From: Mycobacterium spongiae
GTDB lineage: Bacteria > Actinomycetota > Actinomycetes > Mycobacteriales > Mycobacteriaceae
DNA: 64,000 bases
Assembly (NCBI RefSeq): GCF_018278905.1
Contig: NZ_CP046600.1
Coordinates: 4,774,001-4,838,000 of the forward strand
Direction: 5' to 3'
Shown here: positions 29,001 to 40,000 of the stretch, piece after piece
Layout: each line of letters opens with the position of its first letter
Numbering within the stretch: position 1 is the stretch's first letter
Program-made: the position numbers and the translations under genes
Notes under the pieces: generated by a model
Database searches by the model: none
Seen by the model: the letters and a program-made list of their open reading frames with translations, nothing else
Told to the model about the DNA's origin: nothing

Positions 29001-32000
29001 GCGGGCACCAACACCGATTCAGCACGCCCACACGCCAGATCGAACAACCCCAAACCCTGCCCAGTAGTCATCGCCCGTAGACCCATCCGCTCGATACGGG
29101 CCTGATCCACCTGACCAAGCTGGCCGGTCATCGCGCTGGCCTGCTCCCACAATCCCCACGCCAACGACACCCCCGACAACCCCAAACCCCGCCGATACTG
29201 CGCCAACCCATCCAAAAACGCATTCGCCGCCGCGTAGTTCGCCTGCCCCGCACTGCCGAATATCCCCGCCGCCGAGGAAAACAACACAAACGCCGACAAC
29301 CCCATATCCGCAGTCAACTCATGCAACGCCCACGCAGCATCCACCTTCACACCCAACACCTGCTCAACCTGCTCACGATCCATCGACTCGATGACCCCAT
29401 CAGCGAGCACCCCCGCAGCATGGACCACCGCACCCAGCCGATGCTGCGCCCTAATCGCACCGACCACAGCACCCAGCTGGTCACGATCAGCGATATCAGC
29501 AGCAACGATCTCCACCCGACACCCATGCTCAGCCAACTCACCACGTAACTGATCAACACCGACCGCCGCGGCTCCCCGCCGACTCACCAACACCACATGC
29601 CCGCAGCCATACTCAACGACCAAATGCCGAGCCAACGCCATACCCAACACCCCAGTACCCCCGGTAATCAACACCGTGTCCTGGGGATCGAACACCGACC
29701 CCACACCCGACTGCGGCAACTGCGTCGACACCCGCGTCAACCGCGGCGCCAACACCACCCCCCCACGAACCGCTACCCGCGGCTCATCCACCACCCCCAA
29801 CGCCGCACGCAACCCCACCCCACCATCACCACCATCATCATCAAGATCAACCAACCCGAACCGGCCAGGATGCTCACCAACCGCACTGCGCACCAACCCA
29901 TCCACGGCCGCAACCACCAAATCCGGTGTCTGACCCTCACCAACCCCGACCCCACCACGAGTGACCAACACCAACCGCGACGCCACCAACGCCGGCTCAG
30001 CCAACCACGCCTGCACCAACTCCAAAGTCCCATACACCCCCTCACGAACACACCCAGCCACCTCACCCGCACCCGCACCGGCCACCGGCGCAGCCATCAC
30101 CACCACCTGCGGCACCGACCCACCACCACCAACAGCCTCCACCAACCCCGCCACATCCGGATACCACGCCACCTGCCCACCCAGCACACCCACCAAATCA
30201 ACCGGCCCACCACCAACAACCACCACCGACGACACCGGCTGCGCAGCATCCACCGCCACCCACCCCACCGCATGCAACGACTCCACCGACTCGCCACCCA
30301 CACGAGCCAACCCCGCCGCATCAACAGGACGCACATCCAACGACTCCACACCCAACACCGCCGCCCCCGACTCATCAACCCCCACAATCCGCAACCCACC
30401 AGAACCACTACCCTCCAACACAACCCGCAACACCGAAACACCACCCGACCCCAACCACACCCCACGCCACGCGAACGGCAACCCCACCTGACCCTCCGCC
30501 AACCCCTGCATCATCAACGCCGCACCCGGATGCAACACCGCATCAAACAACGCCGGATGCACCCCAAAACCCGCCCCCTCATCACCACCATCACCACTCA
30601 ACGCGACCTCAACAAACGTCTGCTCACCACGACGCCACACCCCACGCACCCCCTGAAAAGCCGGCCCATACTCAAACCCCGCCTCGGCCAACCCCTCATA
30701 CAACACATCAACATCAACCACCTGCGCACCCACCGGCGGCCACTGCCCCCCCAACAACCCACCACCACCAGCAGCAGCAGCACCAGCAGCAGCAGCAGCA
30801 CCACCAGCGCTGAGCACCCCCGTCCCATGACGCACCCACGAACCCTGCTCACCCCCACCACCACTGGCGGTCTCCGGACGCGAATACACATCAACCCGAC
30901 AACACCCCGCATCATCAACACCACCCACCAACACCTGCAACGCCACCCCAACACCCTCAGACAGCACCAACGGCGCCTCTAACACCAACTCATCAACACA
31001 ATCCAGCCCCGCCCGCGCCCCCGCCGCCAACACCATCTCCACAAACCCAGTACCCGGCAACAACACCACACCCAACACCGCATGATCAGCCAACCAAGGA
31101 TGGGTATCCAAACCAACCCGCCCACTAAACAACCAACCCCGCTCACCACCAAGACACACCCCCACCCCCAACCACGGATGCCCCACACCAGCCAAACCCA
31201 CCGACCCCAAATCCCCCACACCACCCCGAGAAGAATCCAACCAAAAACGCTGATGCTCAAACGCATACGACGGCAACCCCACCCGCCGCGGACCCCACGA
31301 CCCAAACACCGACGACCAATCCACCCCAACACCGGCAACAAACGCCTCCGCCACACACTGCGTCACCGCCTGTGTCTCAGACCGATTACCCCGTAACACC
31401 GACACAAACAACGCCGGCGCATCACCAAGGCAATCACGCACCATCGCGCTCAACGGACCCGTCGGACCGATCTCCACAAACCTGCTCACCCCAACATCAG
31501 CAAGCGCACCCACCCCATCAACGAACCGCACCGCCTCACGCACATGCCGCACCCAATACTGAGCCGAACCCAACTCAGCAGCAGTAGCCAACCCACCAGT
31601 AACGTTGGACACCATCGGAATCCGCGCCGCATGAAACGTCAGCTTCTCCGCGATCGCACCGAACTCAGCAAGCATCGGATCCATCCGCGCCGAATGAAAC
31701 GCATGACTAACCGTCAACCGCGTCGTCTTACGGTCCTGCCACTGCCTCAGCCACTCCTCGATCGCATCCTCATCACCAGAAACCACCGTCGAGACCGGAC
31801 TATTCAACGCCGCCACCGACAACCGCCCCCCAAAAGACCCCAACGACGCGCGGACCTCATCCTCACCCGCGGCCACCGCCACCATCGCCCCACCACCAGC
31901 CAACCCACCCATCAACCGCCCCCGCGCCGCCACCAACACACACGCATCCGACAGCGACAACACCCCAGCCACATACGCAGCAACCAACTCACCCAACGAA

Positions 32001-33991
32001 TGACCAATCAAATAATCCGCCACGATCCCCCACGACTGCAGCAACCGATACAACGCCACTTCCACCGCAAACAACGCCGGCTGCGTAAACGCCGACTGAT
32101 CAATCAACCCCGCATCCGCCGAACCCTCCGACGCGAACAACACCTCCTTCAACGAACGATCCAAATGCCCATCAAACTCCGCACACACCGCATCCAACGC
32201 CTCAGCAAACACCCCATACGACCGATACAACTCAGAACCCATACCCACCCGCTGCGACCCCTGACCAGCAAACACAAACGCGGTCTTACCCTCCACCACC
32301 CGACCCGTAACCACCCCACCACCACAACCCCCACCCGCCAACGCCGCTAACCCCGCCAACAACTCCTCACGCGTATCACCCACCACCGCACCCCGATACC
32401 CCAAACCAGCCCGACCCGTCGCCAACGACCACCCCACATCAGCCACACCCAACTCCGGTCGAGCCCCCACATACCGCGCCAACCGAGCCGCCTGCGCACC
32501 CAACGCCGCCTCAGATTTCGCCGACACCACCCACACCACCTCACCCACACCCACACCCACACCCACACCATCAAGACCACCATCACTATCGGCGGGCACC
32601 GCCGGCGCTTCCTCCACAATCACATGCGCATTCGTCCCCGAAATACCGAACGACGACACCCCCGCCCGACGCACCCGCCCCTCAACCCGCGGCCACGGCT
32701 GCGCCTCGGTCAACAACCGCACCGCACCCACCGACCAATCCACATGCGGACTCGGCGCATCCACATGCAACGTCACCGGCAACACCTCATGACGCAACGC
32801 CTCGATCATCTTGATCACCCCAGCCACCCCCGCAGCAGCCTGAGTATGACCCATATTCGACTTCACCGACCCCAACCACAACGGCCGATCCCACTCCCGA
32901 CCCTGCCCATACGTCGCTAAAATCGCCTGCGCCTCAATAGGATCACCCAACGTCGTCCCCGTACCATGAGCCTCCACCACATCCACATCCACACCACTAA
33001 CCCCCGCACACGCCAACGCCGAACGAATCACCCGCTCCTGCGAAGGCCCATTCGGCGCCGTCAAACCATTCGACGCCCCATCCTGATTGACCGCACTACC
33101 CCCAATCACCCCCAACACCTCATGCCCACACCGACGCGCATCCGACAACCGCTCCAACAACACCAACCCCACACCCTCAGAAAACCCCGTCCCATCAGCA
33201 CCAGCAGCAAACGCCTTACACCGCCCATCCACCGACAACCCCCGCTGCCGAGAAAACTCCACAAACGTCACCGGCGTCGCCATCACCGTCACCCCACCCG
33301 CCAACGCCAACGAACACTCACCAACCCGCAACGACTGACACGCCTGATGCAACGCCACCAACGACGACGAACACGCCGTATCCACCGTCACCGCCGGACC
33401 CTCTAAACCAAACACATACGCAATACGCCCCGACGCCACACTGCCCGCCCCACCCGTAACCACATACCCCTCAACCGCCGCCCCACCACCAAACCCATAC
33501 TGCGAACCCATCACCCCCGCGAACACACCAGTATCACTACCCCGCAACGACTCCGGATCAATACCCGCCGACTCAAACGTCTCCCACGCAATCTCCAACA
33601 ACAACCGCTGCTGAGGATCCATCGCCAACGCCTCCCGCGGCGACACCCCAAAAAACCCCGCATCAAAACCCGCCGCATCATCCAAAAACCCACCATGACG
33701 GTTATAAAACTTCCCCACCACATCAGGATCAGCATCAAACAACCCCCCCACATCCCAACCCCGATCACCCGGAAAATCACCAATCACATCCCGACCACCC
33801 ACCACCACATCCCACAAACCCTCCGCAGAACCCACCCCACCCGGATACCGACACCCCATCCCCACCACCGCCACCGGCTCGGTCAGGGCAGTGTTGAGAG
33901 CAAGATTCTCTTCTTTCAGGCGCTCGACCTGAAAGAGTGCTTTTCGTAACGCCTTCGCGGCAGCTTGTTCGAGTTCGTTAGCCATATCCAT
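23060..33991 (-). CDS. Modular type I PKS B: modules 3 and 4
   Basis: A 3643-residue protein, second gene of the operon. It starts nine bases after the stop of PKS A, with GGGGA just before the ATG. Residues 1-37 (ELEQAAAKALRKALFQVERLKEENLALN) are an N-terminal coiled-coil docking domain. Module 3 is KS (Cys207), AT (Ser665; HAFH from 763, malonyl type), DH (His970, Asp1150), KR (Tyr1586), ACP (Ser1749). Module 4 is KS (Cys1979), AT (Ser2435; HAFH from 2533), DH (His2740, Asp2918), KR (Tyr3352), ACP (Ser3515). After the last ACP come helices (HEGIKEIESTLAAIG and KRKRRLVEDRLRVLSANLEAFL) and an acidic tail, a C-terminal docking domain for PKS C. It adds two unbranched double bonds. Confidence 0.95.
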   Translation of the reverse strand: MDMANELEQAAAKALRKALFQVERLKEENLALNTALTEPVAVVGMGCRYPGGVGSAEGLWDVVVGGRDVIGDFPGDRGWDVGGLFDADPDVVGKFYNRHGGFLDDAAGFDAGFFGVSPREALAMDPQQRLLLEIAWETFESAGIDPESLRGSDTGVFAGVMGSQYGFGGGAAVEGYVVTGGAGSVASGRIAYVFGLEGPAVTVDTACSSSLVALHQACQSLRVGECSLALAGGVTVMATPVTFVEFSRQRGLSVDGRCKAFAAGADGTGFSEGVGLVLLERLSDARRCGHEVLGVIGGSAVNQDGASNGLTAPNGPSQERVIRSALACAGVSGVDVDVVEAHGTGTTLGDPIEAQAILATYGQGREWDRPLWLGSVKSNMGHTQAAAGVAGVIKMIEALRHEVLPVTLHVDAPSPHVDWSVGAVRLLTEAQPWPRVEGRVRRAGVSSFGISGTNAHVIVEEAPAVPADSDGGLDGVGVGVGVGEVVWVVSAKSEAALGAQAARLARYVGARPELGVADVGWSLATGRAGLGYRGAVVGDTREELLAGLAALAGGGCGGGVVTGRVVEGKTAFVFAGQGSQRVGMGSELYRSYGVFAEALDAVCAEFDGHLDRSLKEVLFASEGSADAGLIDQSAFTQPALFAVEVALYRLLQSWGIVADYLIGHSLGELVAAYVAGVLSLSDACVLVAARGRLMGGLAGGGAMVAVAAGEDEVRASLGSFGGRLSVAALNSPVSTVVSGDEDAIEEWLRQWQDRKTTRLTVSHAFHSARMDPMLAEFGAIAEKLTFHAARIPMVSNVTGGLATAAELGSAQYWVRHVREAVRFVDGVGALADVGVSRFVEIGPTGPLSAMVRDCLGDAPALFVSVLRGNRSETQAVTQCVAEAFVAGVGVDWSSVFGSWGPRRVGLPSYAFEHQRFWLDSSRGGVGDLGSVGLAGVGHPWLGVGVCLGGERGWLFSGRVGLDTHPWLADHAVLGVVLLPGTGFVEMVLAAGARAGLDCVDELVLEAPLVLSEGVGVALQVLVGGVDDAGCCRVDVYSRPETASGGGGEQGSWVRHGTGVLSAGGAAAAAGAAAAGGGGLLGGQWPPVGAQVVDVDVLYEGLAEAGFEYGPAFQGVRGVWRRGEQTFVEVALSGDGGDEGAGFGVHPALFDAVLHPGAALMMQGLAEGQVGLPFAWRGVWLGSGGVSVLRVVLEGSGSGGLRIVGVDESGAAVLGVESLDVRPVDAAGLARVGGESVESLHAVGWVAVDAAQPVSSVVVVGGGPVDLVGVLGGQVAWYPDVAGLVEAVGGGGSVPQVVVMAAPVAGAGAGEVAGCVREGVYGTLELVQAWLAEPALVASRLVLVTRGGVGVGEGQTPDLVVAAVDGLVRSAVGEHPGRFGLVDLDDDGGDGGVGLRAALGVVDEPRVAVRGGVVLAPRLTRVSTQLPQSGVGSVFDPQDTVLITGGTGVLGMALARHLVVEYGCGHVVLVSRRGAAAVGVDQLRGELAEHGCRVEIVAADIADRDQLGAVVGAIRAQHRLGAVVHAAGVLADGVIESMDREQVEQVLGVKVDAAWALHELTADMGLSAFVLFSSAAGIFGSAGQANYAAANAFLDGLAQYRRGLGLSGVSLAWGLWEQASAMTGQLGQVDQARIERMGLRAMTTGQGLGLFDLACGRAESVLVPAVFDHAVLRAQARAGTLPVLLGGLVRTPVKRGRVATLAQRLAQTPETEWDDVVLAEVRTQVAAVLNHPSPLDIDPNTAFTEIGLDSLSAVELRNHLTEATGLPLPTTTVFDYPTPVVLAGFLVDQVQGRGSVAAPVAGRVVGVGVDEPVAVVGMGCRYPGGVGSAEGLWDVVVGGRDVIGDFPGDRGWDVGGLFDADPDVVGKFYNRHGGFLDDAAGFDAGFFGVSPREALAMDPQQRLLLEIAWETFESAGIDPESLRGSDTGVFAGVMGSQYGFGGGAAVEGYVSTGGAGSVASGRIAYVFGLEGPAVTVDTACSSSLVALHQACQSLRVGECSLALAGGVTVMATPVTFVEFSRQRGLSVDGRCKAFAAGADGTGFSEGVGLVLLERLSDARRCGHEVLGVIGGSAVNQDGASNGLTAPNGPSQERVIRSALACAGVSGVDVDVVEAHGTGTTLGDPIEAQAILATYGQGREWDRPLWLGSVKSNMGHTQAAAGVAGVIKMIEALRHEVLPVTLHVDAPSPHVDWSVGAVRLLTEAQPWPRVEGRVRRAGVSSFGISGTNAHVIVEEAPAVPADSDGGLDGVGVGVGEVVWVVSAKSEAALGAQAARLARYVGARPELGVADVGWSLATGRAGLGYRGAVVGDTREELLAGLAALAGGGCGGGVVTGRVVEGKTAFVFAGQGSQRVGMGSELYRSYGVFAEALDAVCAEFDGHLDRSLKEVLFASEGSADAGLIDQSAFTQPALFAVEVALYRLLQSWGIVADYLIGHSLGELVAAYVAGVLSLSDACVLVAARGRLMGGLAGGGAMVAVAAGEDEVRASLGSFGGRLSVAALNSPVSTVVSGDEDAIEEWLRQWQDRKTTRLTVSHAFHSARMDPMLAEFGAIAEKLTFHAARIPMVSNVTGGLATAAELGSAQYWVRHVREAVRFVDGVGALADVGVSRFVEIGPTGPLSAMVRDCLGDAPALCVSVLRGNRSETQAVTQCVAEAFVAGVGVDWSSVFGSWGPRRVGLPSYAFEHQRFWLDSSRGGVGDLGSVGLAGVGHPWLGVGVCLGGERGWLFSGRVGLDTHPWLADHAVLGVVLLPGTGFVEMVLAAGARAGLDCVDELVLEAPLVLSEGVGVALQVLVGGVDDAGCCRVDVYSRPETASGGGGEQGSWVRHGTGVLSAGGAAAGAAAAGGGGLLGGQWPPVGAQVVDVDVLYEGLAEAGFEYGPAFQGVRGVWRRGEQTFVEVALSGDGGDEGAGFGVHPALFDAVLHPGAALMMQGLAEGQVGLPFAWRGVWLGSGGVSVLRVVLEGSGSGGLRIVGVDESGAAVLGVESLDVRPVDAAGLARVGGESVESLHAVGWVAVDAAQPVSSVVVVGGGPVDLVGVLGGQVAWYPDVAGLVEAVGGGGSVPQVVVMAAPVAGAGEVAGCVREGVYGTLELVQAWLAEPALVASRLVLVTRGGVGVGEGQTPDLVVAAVDGLVRSAVGEHPGRFGLVDLDDDGGDGGVGLRAALGVVDEPRVAVRGGVVLAPRLTRVSTQLPQSGVGSVFDPQDTVLITGGTGVLGMALARHLVVEYGCGHVVLVSRRGAAAVGVDQLRGELAEHGCRVEIVAADIADRDQLGAVVGAIRAQHRLGAVVHAAGVLADGVIESMDREQVEQVLGVKVDAAWALHELTADMGLSAFVLFSSAAGIFGSAGQANYAAANAFLDGLAQYRRGLGLSGVSLAWGLWEQASAMTGQLGQVDQARIERMGLRAMTTGQGLGLFDLACGRAESVLVPAVFDHAVLRAQARAGTLPVLLGGLVRTPVKRGRVATLAQRLAQTPETEWDDVVLAEVRTQVAAVLNHPSPLDIDPNTAFTEIGLDSLSAVELRNHLTEATGLPLPTTTVFDHPNPTELATYLHTHLNNTTPPSDSLHGLHEGIKEIESTLAAIGTDKRKRRLVEDRLRVLSANLEAFLTDGAESTLDTDSDGDVQFHSDEELFGLLDKELGSTT
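23330..28564 (-). other. PKS B module 4: KS-AT(malonyl)-DH-KR-ACP
   Basis: Near-identical to modules 2 and 3, with active KS, malonyl-type AT (GHSLG, HAFH), complete DH and KR. Predicted outcome: an unbranched double bond. Confidence 0.88.
28565..33880 (-). other. PKS B module 3: KS-AT(malonyl)-DH-KR-ACP
   Basis: Domain content and motifs as in module 2. It differs by small in-frame repeat expansions (an extra VG pair after KS, an extra AG pair before KR, an extra Ala pair after DH). Predicted outcome: an unbranched double bond. Confidence 0.88.
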
Positions 33992-34000
33992 GTCCCCTAA

Positions 34001-37000
34001 CTACGCATCGTCGAACTCGTCGAGGGCCACATTGACGAGATCTTCAAGGCTCATTTCTTCGAGATCACCTAGGGTCTTGCCGTTCGCAAGACCTGTTGTA
34101 GCGGTGGTTAATCCGCCGTTCTGTCGGATGCGCATTATCGGATGACTGTTTCGGTCACCGTTTTGGTCGCGTCCGTCTATGGGTGTTTTTGAGAGGTGGG
34201 TGTGGAGGTAGGTGGCTAGTTCGGTGGGGTTGGGGTGGTCGAATACGGTGGTGGTGGGTAGGGGTAGGCCGGTGGCTTCGGTGAGGTGGTTGCGTAGCTC
34301 GACCGCGCTTAGTGAGTCCAGACCGATCTCGGTGAAGGCCGTGTTGGGGTCGATGTCTAGCGGGCTGGGATGGTTGAGCACCGCGGCGACCTGGGTGCGT
34401 ACCTCAGCCAACACCACGTCGTCCCACTCGGTTTCCGGTGTCTGCGCGAGGCGTTGGGCCAACGTGGCAACACGGCCACGTTTGACCGGTGTCCGGACCA
34501 GGCCACCCAACAACACCGGCAACGTTCCCGCCCGGGCCTGCGCACGCAACACCGCGTGATCGAACACCGCGGGCACCAACACCGATTCAGCACGCCCACA
34601 CGCCAGATCGAACAACCCCAAACCCTGCCCAGTAGTCATCGCCCGTAGACCCATCCGCTCGATACGGGCCTGATCCACCTGACCAAGCTGGCCGGTCATC
34701 GCGCTGGCCTGCTCCCACAATCCCCACGCCAACGACACCCCCGACAACCCCAAACCCCGCCGATACTGCGCCAACCCATCCAAAAACGCATTCGCCGCCG
34801 CGTAGTTCGCCTGCCCCGCACTGCCGAATATCCCCGCCGCCGAGGAAAACAACACAAACGCCGACAACCCCATATCCGCAGTCAACTCATGCAACGCCCA
34901 CGCAGCATCCACCTTCACACCCAACACCTGCTCAACCTGCTCACGATCCATCGACTCGATGACCCCATCAGCGAGCACCCCCGCAGCATGGACCACCGCA
35001 CCCAGCCGATGCTGCGCCCTAATCGCACCGACCACAGCACCCAGCTGGTCACGATCAGCGATATCAGCAGCAACGATCTCCACCCGACACCCATGCTCAG
35101 CCAACTCACCACGTAACTGATCAACACCGACCGCCGCGGCTCCCCGCCGACTCACCAACACCACATGCCCGCAGCCATACTCAACGACCAAATGCCGAGC
35201 CAACGCCATACCCAACACCCCAGTACCCCCGGTAATCAACACCGTGTCCTGGGGATCGAACACCGACCCCACACCCGACTGCGGCAACTGCGTCGACACC
35301 CGCGTCAACCGCGGCGCCAACACCACCCCCCCACGAACCGCTACCCGCGGCTCATCCACCACCCCCAACGCCGCACGCAACCCCACCCCACCATCACCAC
35401 CATCATCATCAAGATCAACCAACCCGAACCGGCCAGGATGCTCACCAACCGCACTGCGCACCAACCCATCCACGGCCGCAACCACCAAATCCGGTGTCTG
35501 ACCCTCACCAACCCCGACCCCACCACGAGTGACCAACACCAACCGCGACGCCACCAACGCCGGCTCAGCCAACCACGCCTGCACCAACTCCAAAGTCCCA
35601 TACACCCCCTCACGAACACACCCAGCCACCTCACCCGCACCCGCCACCGGCGCAGCCATCACCACCACCTGCGGCACCGACCCACCACCACCAACAGCCT
35701 CCACCAACCCCGCCACATCCGGATACCACGCCACCTGCCCACCCAGCACACCCACCAAATCAACCGGCCCACCACCAACAACCACCACCGACGACACCGG
35801 CTGCGCAGCATCCACCGCCACCCACCCCACCGCATGCAACGACTCCACCGACTCGCCACCCACACGAGCCAACCCCGCCGCATCAACAGGACGCACATCC
35901 AACGACTCCACACCCAACACCGCCGCCCCCGACTCATCAACCCCCACAATCCGCAACCCACCAGAACCACTACCCTCCAACACAACCCGCAACACCGAAA
36001 CACCACCCGACCCCAACCACACCCCACGCCACGCGAACGGCAACCCCACCTGACCCTCCGCCAACCCCTGCATCATCAACGCCGCACCCGGATGCAACAC
36101 CGCATCAAACAACGCCGGATGCACCCCAAAACCCGCCCCCTCATCACCACCATCACCACTCAACGCGACCTCAACAAACGTCTGCTCACCACGACGCCAC
36201 ACCCCACGCACCCCCTGAAAAGCCGGCCCATACTCAAACCCCGCCTCGGCCAACCCCTCATACAACACATCAACATCAACCACCTGCGCACCCACCGGCG
36301 GCCACTGCCCCCCCAACAACCCACCACCACCAGCAGCAGCAGCACCAGCAGCAGCACCACCAGCGCTGAGCACCCCCGTCCCATGACGCACCCACGAACC
36401 CTGCTCACCCCCACCACCACTGGCGGTCTCCGGACGCGAATACACATCAACCCGACAACACCCCGCATCATCAACACCACCCACCAACACCTGCAACGCC
36501 ACCCCAACACCCTCAGACAGCACCAACGGCGCCTCTAACACCAACTCATCAACACAATCCAGCCCCGCCCGCGCCCCCGCCGCCAACACCATCTCCACAA
36601 ACCCAGTACCCGGCAACAACACCACACCCAACACCGCATGATCAGCCAACCAAGGATGGGTATCCAAACCAACCCGCCCACTAAACAACCAACCCCGCTC
36701 ACCACCAAGACACACCCCCACCCCCAACCACGGATGCCCCACACCAGCCAAACCCACCGACCCCAAATCCCCCACACCACCCCGAGAAGAATCCAACCAA
36801 AAACGCTGATGCTCAAACGCATACGACGGCAACCCCACCCGCCGCGGACCCCACGACCCAAACACCGACGACCAATCCACCCCAACACCGGCAACAAACG
36901 CCTCCGCCACACACTGCGTCACCGCCTGTGTCTCAGACCGATTACCCCGTAACACCGACACACACAACGCCGGCGCATCACCAAGGCAATCACGCACCAT

Positions 37001-40000
37001 CGCGCTCAACGGACCCGTCGGACCGATCTCCACAAACCTGCTCACCCCAACATCAGCAAGCGCACCCACCCCATCAACGAACCGCACCGCCTCACGCACA
37101 TGCCGCACCCAATACTGAGCCGAACCCAACTCAGCAGCAGTAGCCAACCCACCAGTAACGTTGGACACCATCGGAATCCGCGCCGCATGAAACGTCAGCT
37201 TCTCCGCGATCGCACCGAACTCAGCAAGCATCGGATCCATCCGCGCCGAATGAAACGCATGACTAACCGTCAACCGCGTCGTCTTACGGTCCTGCCACTG
37301 CCTCAGCCACTCCTCGATCGCATCCTCATCACCAGAAACCACCGTCGAGACCGGACTATTCAACGCCGCCACCGACAACCGCCCCCCAAAAGACCCCAAC
37401 GACGCGCGGACCTCATCCTCACCCGCGGCCACCGCCACCATCGCCCCACCACCAGCCAACCCACCCATCAACCGCCCCCGCGCCGCCACCAACACACACG
37501 CATCCGACAGCGACAACACCCCAGCCACATACGCAGCAACCAACTCACCCAACGAATGACCAATCAAATAATCCGCCACGATCCCCCACGACTGCAGCAA
37601 CCGATACAACGCCACTTCCACCGCAAACAACGCCGGCTGCGTAAACGCCGACTGATCAATCAACCCCGCATCCGCCGAACCCTCCGACGCGAACAACACC
37701 TCCTTCAACGAACGATCCAAATGCCCATCAAACTCCGCACACACCGCATCCAACGCCTCAGCAAACACCCCATACGACCGATACAACTCAGAACCCATAC
37801 CCACCCGCTGCGACCCCTGACCAGCAAACACAAACGCGGTCTTACCCTCCACCACCCGACCCGTAACCACCCCACCACCACAACCCCCACCCGCCAACGC
37901 CGCTAACCCCGCCAACAACTCCTCACGCGTATCACCCACCACCGCACCCCGATACCCCAAACCAGCCCGACCCGTCGCCAACGACCACCCCACATCAGCC
38001 ACACCCAACTCCGGTCGAGCCCCCACATACCGCGCCAACCGAGCCGCCTGCGCACCCAACGCCGCCTCAGATTTCGCCGACACCACCCACACCACCTCAC
38101 CCACACCCACACCCACACCATCAAGACCACCATCACTATCGGCGGGCACCGCCGGCGCTTCCTCCACAATCACATGCGCATTCGTCCCCGAAATACCGAA
38201 CGACGACACCCCCGCCCGACGCACCCGCCCCTCAACCCGCGGCCACGGCTGCGCCTCGGTCAACAACCGCACCGCACCCACCGACCAATCCACATGCGGA
38301 CTCGGCGCATCCACATGCAACGTCACCGGCAACACCTCATGACGCAACGCCTCGATCATCTTGATCACCCCAGCCACCCCCGCAGCAGCCTGAGTATGAC
38401 CCATATTCGACTTCACCGACCCCAACCACAACGGCCGATCCCACTCCCGACCCTGCCCATACGTCGCTAAAATCGCCTGCGCCTCAATAGGATCACCCAA
38501 CGTCGTCCCCGTACCATGAGCCTCCACCACATCCACATCCACACCACTCACCCCCGCACACGCCAACGCCGAACGAATCACCCGCTCCTGCGAAGGCCCA
38601 TTCGGCGCCGTCAAACCATTCGACGCCCCATCCTGATTGACCGCACTACCCCCAATCACCCCCAACACCTCATGCCCACACCGACGCGCATCCGACAACC
38701 GCTCCAACAACACCAACCCCACACCCTCAGAAAACCCCGTCCCATCAGCACCAGCAGCAAACGCCTTACACCGCCCATCCACCGACAACCCCCGCTGCCG
38801 AGAAAACTCCACAAACGTCACCGGCGTCGCCATCACCGTCACCCCACCCGCCAACGCCAACGAACACTCACCAACCCGCAACGACTGACACGCCTGATGC
38901 AACGCCACCAACGACGACGAACACGCCGTATCCACCGACACCGCCGGACCCTCTAAACCAAACACATACGCAATACGCCCCGACGCCACACTGCCCGCCC
39001 CACCCGTAACCACATACCCCTCAACCGCCGCCCCACCACCAAACCCATACTGCGAACCCATCACCCCCGCGAACACACCAGTATCACTACCCCGCAACGA
39101 CTCCGGATCAATACCCGCCGACTCAAACGTCTCCCACGCAATCTCCAACAACAACCGCTGCTGAGGATCCATCGCCAACGCCTCCCGCGGCGACACCCCA
39201 AAAAACCCCGCATCAAAACCCGCCGCATCATCCAAAAACCCACCATGACGGTTATAAAACTTCCCCACCACATCAGGATCAGCATCAAACAACCCCCCCA
39301 CATCCCAACCCCGATCACCCGGAAAATCACCAATCACATCCCGACCACCCACCACCACATCCCACAAACCCTCCGCAGAACCCACCCCACCCGGATACCG
39401 ACACCCCATCCCCACCACCGCCACCGGCTCATCCACACCAACCCCCACCACCCGACCCGCCACCGGAGCAGCCACCGAACCCCGCCCCCGCACCTGATCC
39501 ACCAAAAACCCCGCCAACACCACCGGCGTCGGATAATCAAACACCGCCGTTGCCGACAGCGCCACCCCAGTGGCAGCCTTGAGCCGGTTACGCAACTCAA
39601 CACCACTGAGCGAATCAAAACCCAAGTCCCGAAACGCTTGAGCACTATCCACATCCGCGGCCCCGCCACAACCCAACACCCCCGCGGCATGCGAACACAC
39701 CAACTCCAGAACCTCACCACGACACTGCTCAGCAGACATCCCCGCCAACCGCGTCGCCAACACCGACGACGACCCCGCGCCATCAGCACCGGCAGCCACG
39801 CCACGACGCGCAGCAGCAGACACCAACTGCCCCAACAACACCGGTAACACACCCGAACGAGCCAACGACCCCAACACCGCCGTGTCCATCCGCGCAGCCA
39901 CCACCGCGGGCCGATCCAAGGCCACCGCCCGATCGAACAACTCCACCGCCACCTGGCTGCTCATCGCGGCCACCCCAGACCGGCCCATCCGCGCCACATC

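Larger units (their letters stand above)
12367..39530 (-). repeat. Five near-identical PKS module repeats (modules 6 to 2)
   Basis: Two kinds of block alternate. The ACP-KR-DH block recurs at about 12,367-15,065, 17,705-20,378, 23,337-26,038, 28,668-31,349 and 34,203-36,904. The KS block recurs at about 15,996-17,704, 21,309-22,914, 26,960-28,669, 32,270-33,879 and 37,826-39,530. By eye the copies differ only by rare substitutions and a few short in-frame indels. The intervening AT segments come in two unrelated versions (methylmalonyl in modules 5-6, malonyl in modules 2-4). Block edges are estimates by eye. Confidence 0.9.

Noticed and set aside
12367..39530. Long-period (about 5.3 kb) repeats as a possible CRISPR, satellite or transposon array
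   Set aside because: Each period is a complete PKS module in one continuous reading frame; no spacers, terminal inverted repeats or transposase.
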